Shown here: positions 5,900 through 10,062 of the stretch, in pieces | Layout: every line of letters begins with the position of its first letter | How positions within the stretch are numbered: position 1 is the first letter of the stretch | Source of the DNA: Planctomycetota bacterium | GTDB taxonomy: Bacteria; Planctomycetota; PUPC01; DSUN01 | NCBI GenBank assembly: GCA_016872875.1 | Contig: VGYW01000308.1 | Span: 1 to 10,062, forward strand | Length of the DNA: 10,062 nt | Direction of reading: 5' to 3' | Notes under the pieces: model-generated | What the model was told of the DNA's origin: nothing | The model's database searches: none | Seen by the model: the letters and a program-made list of their open reading frames with translations, nothing else | Made by a program: the position numbers and the translations under genes

Positions 5900-8800
5900 A
5901 TGGAGAAGGGTTGTTTGATGGTCCGGGCCTTTGCCGCGACGGTCTACGTGGCCTGGGGGCTTGCGGGGAGCGGACGTGCGGGCGAGGCGGGCGCGACCGC
6001 ACTCAGGGCCACCATCCTCCGCATCGCCGACCGGTGGGTGGAGGGCTGGATGGACAAGGAGTGGGACGAAGGGAAGGGGGCCTTCAAGTTCGCCCACGGC
6101 CCCTATTCGGACGCCTTCAAGCACCACTACGTGGCCGCGGTGCTGCTGAGGACGCCCGAGAGCAAGCTGCACGGCAACGAGCCGCTCGCCCGCCGCGTGG
6201 TCAGCGACCTGCTGTTCCACAGCCGGGTCTTCGTGGAGCAGTGCCGCGACAAGGGGCTGCGGGGCTACTGGACGCTGAATGGCGCCTCGGCGAAGGGGGT
6301 GCCGGTGGGCAGCGGCTCGTGGGCCTCGCGCTGCTACATCCGCGCCTGCCAACTGCTCGACGGGCGCATGGCCCCGGAGCAGCAGCGCGCCTGGCGCGAG
6401 GGGGCCAGGTGGCTCATCGCGGCACTGACCGTGGACTGGAAGGAGACCCTCGGCCCCTGGTGGAGCACGAACAAGATCGCCGACCACGTGGCCGGCGCGG
6501 CGCTCTGGCATCAGGTGAGCCGCGAGCCGCAGGCAGCGGAGTTCCTCGGCCGCCAGTTCGAGTGGTTCTGGCGGGCGTTCCCGGAGGATGGCTGCGCGGA
6601 TAAGTACCACAACTACTTCGCGAAGACCCTGTATCGGCTGGCCCCGGTGCTGTTCGTGCCCGAGGCGCGGCGCTATCACGAGCCGCTTCAGCGGCGGATA
6701 CGGATGTGGCGCTCGTTCGTCTCGCCAAACGGGCTCTACGATGCGGCGCTCCACAGCGAGCCGAACTGCGACGAGACCTGGTTCGGGAAGCTGGGGCCCG
6801 TGGTGGCCCTGCTGTTGCTCGGGGCGCCGCTGGAGCCCGAACTGGCCCTGGCCGCCCGACACATCGTGGAGCAGCGGCTCGCCGACCACCAGACCGAGCG
6901 CTTCTGGCAGAAGAAGTTCGACCCGTACTTCGGCGGGCACTGGGACAGCCTGGGCCTGATCCTGGAGGCGGCGCCACAGTGGGAGGAGGCGCTCCGGCGC
7001 GCCGAGGCCGCTGCGCCGGGCAGCTTCGCCCAGTTGCGGCTCTTCGACTACTGGCAGGGCCTCGGGCGCGTGGCCGTGAAGACCGAGCACTACCACGCCT
7101 CGTGCTACCTGCACTGGGCCTGGACGTGGGACTTCGCCCCCTTGGGCGGCATTCTCCACCACCTCTACACCCCGGGCAGCTTCCGCTTCACCGAGCGCAT
7201 CCAGCCGACCCCGCGCGGCGTGGGCGGCGAGTTGCGCCCCGAGCCCGCGCGCTGTTGGCTCGACTGGGACCCCCACTCGGACCCCGAGACGGGCGGGGAG
7301 CGGACGGGGATGGTCGTGGCCAGGAGCAGGGGCCTGACGCTGTCTCTGCCCCCGAGCTTCCCGGACGAAGCCATCATCAGCGGCACCGCCGGCGGGCGGC
7401 TCTACGGCTTCACCCACTGCCGCTATCGCCTTGGCGACGCGCTGGAGGTCCGCACGAGCAACGTCTTCCTCAACGATGCTATCGTCGTGCTCAACACGAT
7501 CGCGGCGCTCAAGGATTCGGCCTTCGACGCGCTCTACGTGCAGCAGTCCCTGGCCAACCCCGGCGACCTGACGGCGCAGGCCGCCAACGGGGAGGCCGTG
7601 GCCTTCGAGCCCGACAACGTGGCGCCCAAGGCCAGCGTTCCCCACGCCGTCAGCGGCCCCTTCGAGCTGCGCAGCAGGGATGGCACGGGGGCGCTCGCCG
7701 TCGTGCCGCTCGCCAACTCGTTTGCGAAGCAGGAGTTAGTGGACCTCGCGCTGGTCCGCTCGCCATACGGTGACTTCAAGCGGGTTCCGCACCGTGCGGA
7801 GGCCTGGCGTGGATACCTGCCGGCGACGTTGAAGAAGGGCGAGGTGTTCGTGGCCGACTTCGCCTACGTGCCGCGCCACGCGCGCGACGCCGCCCCGTCC
7901 GCCATCGAGAGCGTTCGGACCCCAGATGCCCACGGCGTGGCCGTCGGTGGCAAACCGAGTGTGGTGATTGGGCAATCGCTGCGGGCCGGCGAGCAGGCGG
8001 CTTGGACCCTCGGAGACTTCCGCTGCACGGGCCAGCTCTTCGCCGCCGAAACCCCGGCGGGAAAGGTCCAGAAGGCATCCCTCTACGGCCGCTCGCTCGC
8101 ATGGCAGGGGCAGGCGGTCGTGAGCCTCAGCCGCCAGGCCGCAGTGACAGTGTTGCCTGAGAAGGCCGAGGGAATCGTGGATGCCGGCGTCGGCACCATC
8201 GAAGTGAGGACGCCGCAGAAGGCCTGGCGTCTCTTTTGCGCCAACCACGAGTTTCCCCGCATGGCCTGCCTCACGCAGAAGCTCGATGCAGGCCCAGGAG
8301 AGCCAGAGAGCAGCAGGCTGAGCGACGTGGAAGGCGCCTGCCGCCGCTTTGCCGCGCTCCCGGAGCTCATCGAGACGGCCGCGCGGCAGGCTGAGCTCGA
8401 CATGCTGAGGCGGAGCGCCGCGGCACGAGGGCAGAAGCTGGCGTCAGAGCCTAGGAGCGCCCCCGAGGCAACGAGGGAGGTCCTGGCGTCGCACGAGGCG
8501 GCTGACCGCGAGGGAAAACCCGTGGCCGCCGTGATGGTGGGAGATGCCGCAGCGGCGCATCTCCCACCCGTCGTGGCCGGGCAGGAGCGCGCGCCAAAGA
8601 ACTACCTCGTCTCGTTCGCCGAGGAGCGGGTGCGCGAGGCCGTGAAGGGGCGGGCCGAGGCCCTCTGCCGCGCCTCCCTGGGCCGCCCCGATGCCGAGAA
8701 GCTCTGCGAGGGCGTCCGTGCCACCGAGGCGACCCTTCTCACTCGCCACTTCGGCCTCCCCATCCGCTGGACCCGCGAGCACATCCCTGGCCAGCCCGAC

Positions 8801-8974
8801 TTCTTCTGGCGGCCCATCCTGGTCGGCGAGGAGAAGAAGGGAGAGCAGCTCGCCGCCACGGATTGGGAGAAGGCGCTGACGAGATACGTGGCTCCGGGCG
8901 ACCGAATCTGGCTGGCCCTGGCGCGCCTGGACGCCGCCGCCAAGCTGGTAGGGGACGAAGGGAGCCAGAAATGA
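5900..8974 (+). CDS. Large secreted protein of unassigned family, possibly polysaccharide-active
   Basis: A 1024-residue exported protein that I do not recognise by family. An N-terminal signal peptide (hydrophobic stretch about residues 8-25, cleavage probably after GRA near 27) is followed by a Trp/Tyr/His-rich, mostly helical region at about 33-400, with clusters such as WWSTNKIADH (187-196), KYHNYFAKTLYR (235-246) and EHYHASCYLHW (396-406). Residues about 410-780 look strand-rich. Residues about 800-1024 look helical and charged, with low-complexity stretches near 835-900. A helical toroid followed by a beta-sandwich is the layout of heparinase/alginate-lyase-type polysaccharide lyases, and the His/Tyr/Asn clusters would fit. 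That is inference from composition and layout, not a motif match. It is divergent from the esterase, with a 159-bp gap. Its coding sequence contains a perfect 12-bp inverted repeat at 8536-8568. Confidence 0.8.
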   Translation: MEKGCLMVRAFAATVYVAWGLAGSGRAGEAGATALRATILRIADRWVEGWMDKEWDEGKGAFKFAHGPYSDAFKHHYVAAVLLRTPESKLHGNEPLARRVVSDLLFHSRVFVEQCRDKGLRGYWTLNGASAKGVPVGSGSWASRCYIRACQLLDGRMAPEQQRAWREGARWLIAALTVDWKETLGPWWSTNKIADHVAGAALWHQVSREPQAAEFLGRQFEWFWRAFPEDGCADKYHNYFAKTLYRLAPVLFVPEARRYHEPLQRRIRMWRSFVSPNGLYDAALHSEPNCDETWFGKLGPVVALLLLGAPLEPELALAARHIVEQRLADHQTERFWQKKFDPYFGGHWDSLGLILEAAPQWEEALRRAEAAAPGSFAQLRLFDYWQGLGRVAVKTEHYHASCYLHWAWTWDFAPLGGILHHLYTPGSFRFTERIQPTPRGVGGELRPEPARCWLDWDPHSDPETGGERTGMVVARSRGLTLSLPPSFPDEAIISGTAGGRLYGFTHCRYRLGDALEVRTSNVFLNDAIVVLNTIAALKDSAFDALYVQQSLANPGDLTAQAANGEAVAFEPDNVAPKASVPHAVSGPFELRSRDGTGALAVVPLANSFAKQELVDLALVRSPYGDFKRVPHRAEAWRGYLPATLKKGEVFVADFAYVPRHARDAAPSAIESVRTPDAHGVAVGGKPSVVIGQSLRAGEQAAWTLGDFRCTGQLFAAETPAGKVQKASLYGRSLAWQGQAVVSLSRQAAVTVLPEKAEGIVDAGVGTIEVRTPQKAWRLFCANHEFPRMACLTQKLDAGPGEPESSRLSDVEGACRRFAALPELIETAARQAELDMLRRSAAARGQKLASEPRSAPEATREVLASHEAADREGKPVAAVMVGDAAAAHLPPVVAGQERAPKNYLVSFAEERVREAVKGRAEALCRASLGRPDAEKLCEGVRATEATLLTRHFGLPIRWTREHIPGQPDFFWRPILVGEEKKGEQLAATDWEKALTRYVAPGDRIWLALARLDAAAKLVGDEGSQK
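8536..8568. repeat. Perfect 12-bp inverted repeat inside a coding sequence
   Basis: GGTGGGAGATGC (8536-8547) and GCATCTCCCACC (8557-8568) are exact reverse complements around a 9-nt loop. It encodes part of an Ala/Val/Pro-rich, low-complexity segment (about residues 879-890) of the 1024-residue protein, which looks like a short in-frame insertion of a palindromic element. Confidence 0.8.
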
Positions 8975-8986
8975 GGAGAATGGAGC

Positions 8987-10062
8987 CTACTTGCCCGCGC
9001 AGGAGAGGCTCTTGTCGGTGCGGAAGTAGAGCCTGCCGCCCACGATGGCGGGGGTGGCGATGCAGCGCTCGCCGAGCGCGTTGCGAGTGAGGACCTTCGG
9101 CTCGGCGCCTGCCGCCAACACCGTGACGACGCCGGCCTCGCTGACGACATAGACCTTCCCGTCGCCGGCCACTGGCGAGGCATAGCAGCTCCCCGGGCCG
9201 GCGAGCCGTTCGGCCCAGAGCTGTTTGCCCGTGGCGGCCTCGAAGCACGACACGGCCCCGCCCCCTTTGGCCAGGTAGACATAGTCGCCGTGGCACAGGG
9301 GCGAGGGGACATACGGAGCCACCCCGGGCACGCGCCAGGCGACGTGGCTCTCGGTCACGTCGCCTCTGCCGCCCGGCCGTATCGCAAGGAGAACGTTGCC
9401 GCTCCCCGTGCGGGGCGCGCCGAGCGGGGGCTCGCCCTGCTGCTGGCGGCGATACTCCTCCTCGATCTCCTTGCGCGTCAGGAAGCCGTCCTTGTCGGCG
9501 TCCGTGCGGGCGAACATCTCCTTGCTCATCTGCGGGATTTCCTCGGGGCTGAGCTTGCCGTCGCGGTTGCCGTCGTGGTTGGCGAACAGCGCGTCGTAGT
9601 CGAGCGTCCGCCCTGCGGCCACAGCCTCGCGGAAGTCGCCGGTGATCGTCCTGCGGTCCACCGCAGCGGCGATGAGCAAGCCTTTCGCGATAGCAGGGGT
9701 CGTCGCCACGAATGCCTCGGGGAGCCTTACGTGCCAGACCTCTTTGCCGGTATCGGCCTCGTAGGCGGTCACGCGGTTGCTCCCGGCGACGACGAGCTGG
9801 GTGTCCCACAGGACGGGGGTAGAATAGCTTGGCGGCGAGTCGGGGCGCGGCGTCCGCCACTTCACCTGGCCGCTCTTCTTCGCCAGAGCCAGAAGGAATG
9901 ATTCGCCGTCGTGGTCGCAGTTGAGGATGACCGAGCCGGCGTGGACAATGGGCGAGCTGGCGGCGCCCCAGCCCATGTGGTATCTGAACGGGCCGAGAGG
10001 ATGGCTCCAGATAACCTGGCCATCGAGGTCGAAGCAGACCAGTCCAACCGAGCCGAAGAAGA
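8987..10062 (-). CDS. PQQ-like beta-propeller protein with embedded EF-hand pair, 5' end outside window
   Basis: The frame is open to the window edge, so at least 357 C-terminal residues are visible and the start lies beyond 10062. Blade-like repeats with the WD/PQQ pattern recur: GLVCFDLDGQVIWSHPLG at the visible start, then ANHD-type and VTAYEADTGKEVWHV, SCFEAATGKQLWAERL and VYVVSEAGVVTVLAAG. Two consecutive EF-hand loops interrupt the propeller at 9467-9574: DGNRDGKLSPEE and DADKDGFLTRKE, both with Asp at positions 1 and 5 and Glu at 12, so Ca2+ binding is likely. The ending YFRTDKSLSCAGK followed by TAG is typical of this family. PQQ use is not implied; many such propellers are outer-membrane or periplasmic binding scaffolds. 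Proteins of this design are common in planctomycetes (general knowledge). It converges on the 5900-8974 gene with 12 bp between stops. Confidence 0.88.
   Translation of the reverse strand, partial: FFGSVGLVCFDLDGQVIWSHPLGPFRYHMGWGAASSPIVHAGSVILNCDHDGESFLLALAKKSGQVKWRTPRPDSPPSYSTPVLWDTQLVVAGSNRVTAYEADTGKEVWHVRLPEAFVATTPAIAKGLLIAAAVDRRTITGDFREAVAAGRTLDYDALFANHDGNRDGKLSPEEIPQMSKEMFARTDADKDGFLTRKEIEEEYRRQQQGEPPLGAPRTGSGNVLLAIRPGGRGDVTESHVAWRVPGVAPYVPSPLCHGDYVYLAKGGGAVSCFEAATGKQLWAERLAGPGSCYASPVAGDGKVYVVSEAGVVTVLAAGAEPKVLTRNALGERCIATPAIVGGRLYFRTDKSLSCAGK
9467..9574 (-). other. EF-hand pair inserted in the beta-propeller
   Basis: Two 12-residue calcium loops, DGNRDGKLSPEE and DADKDGFLTRKE, lie 12 residues apart. 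Positions 1, 3, 5, 9 and 12 carry oxygen-bearing side chains in both loops. The flanking propeller sequence resumes after a Gln/Gly/Pro-rich linker. Confidence 0.85.

Noticed and set aside
5852..7645. Long open frame on the minus strand opposite the 1024-residue protein
   Set aside because: It is Arg/Gly/Ala/Leu-rich with no recognisable motif and no ribosome site, and lies antisense to a gene with a strong ribosome site and signal peptide.

Overview
The window is GC-rich bacterial DNA with G/C-ending codons in most genes. The gene content suggests a free-living heterotroph of the Planctomycetota or a related PVC lineage. It includes a secreted two-domain alpha/beta-hydrolase esterase, a very large secreted protein, and a PQQ-type beta-propeller protein with EF-hands embedded in it. 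This placement is inferred from gene types, not from a marker gene.

Layout: (1) Positions 1-1018 (+) hold the C-terminal half of an AMP-forming acetyl-CoA synthetase, cut by the window edge. (2) Positions 1029-1788 (-) hold a tightly coupled two-gene unit: a 112-residue protein of unknown function and a 139-residue HEPN-fold protein, 1 bp apart. It has its own recognisable promoter with an exact TATAAT that sits inside a small inverted repeat, an arrangement typical of autoregulated toxin-antitoxin-like modules. (3) Positions 1789-2478 are a 690-bp stretch without a gene, rich in short repeats, palindromes and a long pyrimidine tract. (4) Positions 2479-3663 (-) hold a SIR2-like NAD-domain gene. 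All its family motifs are present, but an in-frame TAG interrupts it at codon 206. (5) Positions 3701-5740 (-) hold a secreted acetyl-xylan-esterase-like hydrolase. (6) Positions 5900-8974 (+), divergent from the esterase, hold a 1024-residue secreted protein of unassigned family, possibly a polysaccharide-active enzyme. (7) Positions 8987-10062 (-) hold the C-terminal part of a PQQ/EF-hand beta-propeller protein, cut by the window edge.

Functionally there are two layers. The flanks are metabolic and exported polymer-degradation genes: acetate released by a deacetylating esterase could be activated by an acetyl-CoA synthetase, though that link is inference. Between them, about 1020-3665, sits an accessory block (HEPN pair, repeat-rich spacer, broken SIR2 gene). 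Hand-counted 60-base lines there are mostly about 55-62% GC, against about 68-78% in two lines counted in the flanking secreted-protein genes. HEPN and SIR2 domains are both recurrent in toxin-antitoxin and anti-phage systems, so this block may be a decaying or recently acquired defence segment. The best leads are the nonsense-interrupted SIR2 gene, the HEPN pair with its operator-like promoter, and a perfect 12-bp inverted repeat lying inside the coding sequence of the 1024-residue protein.
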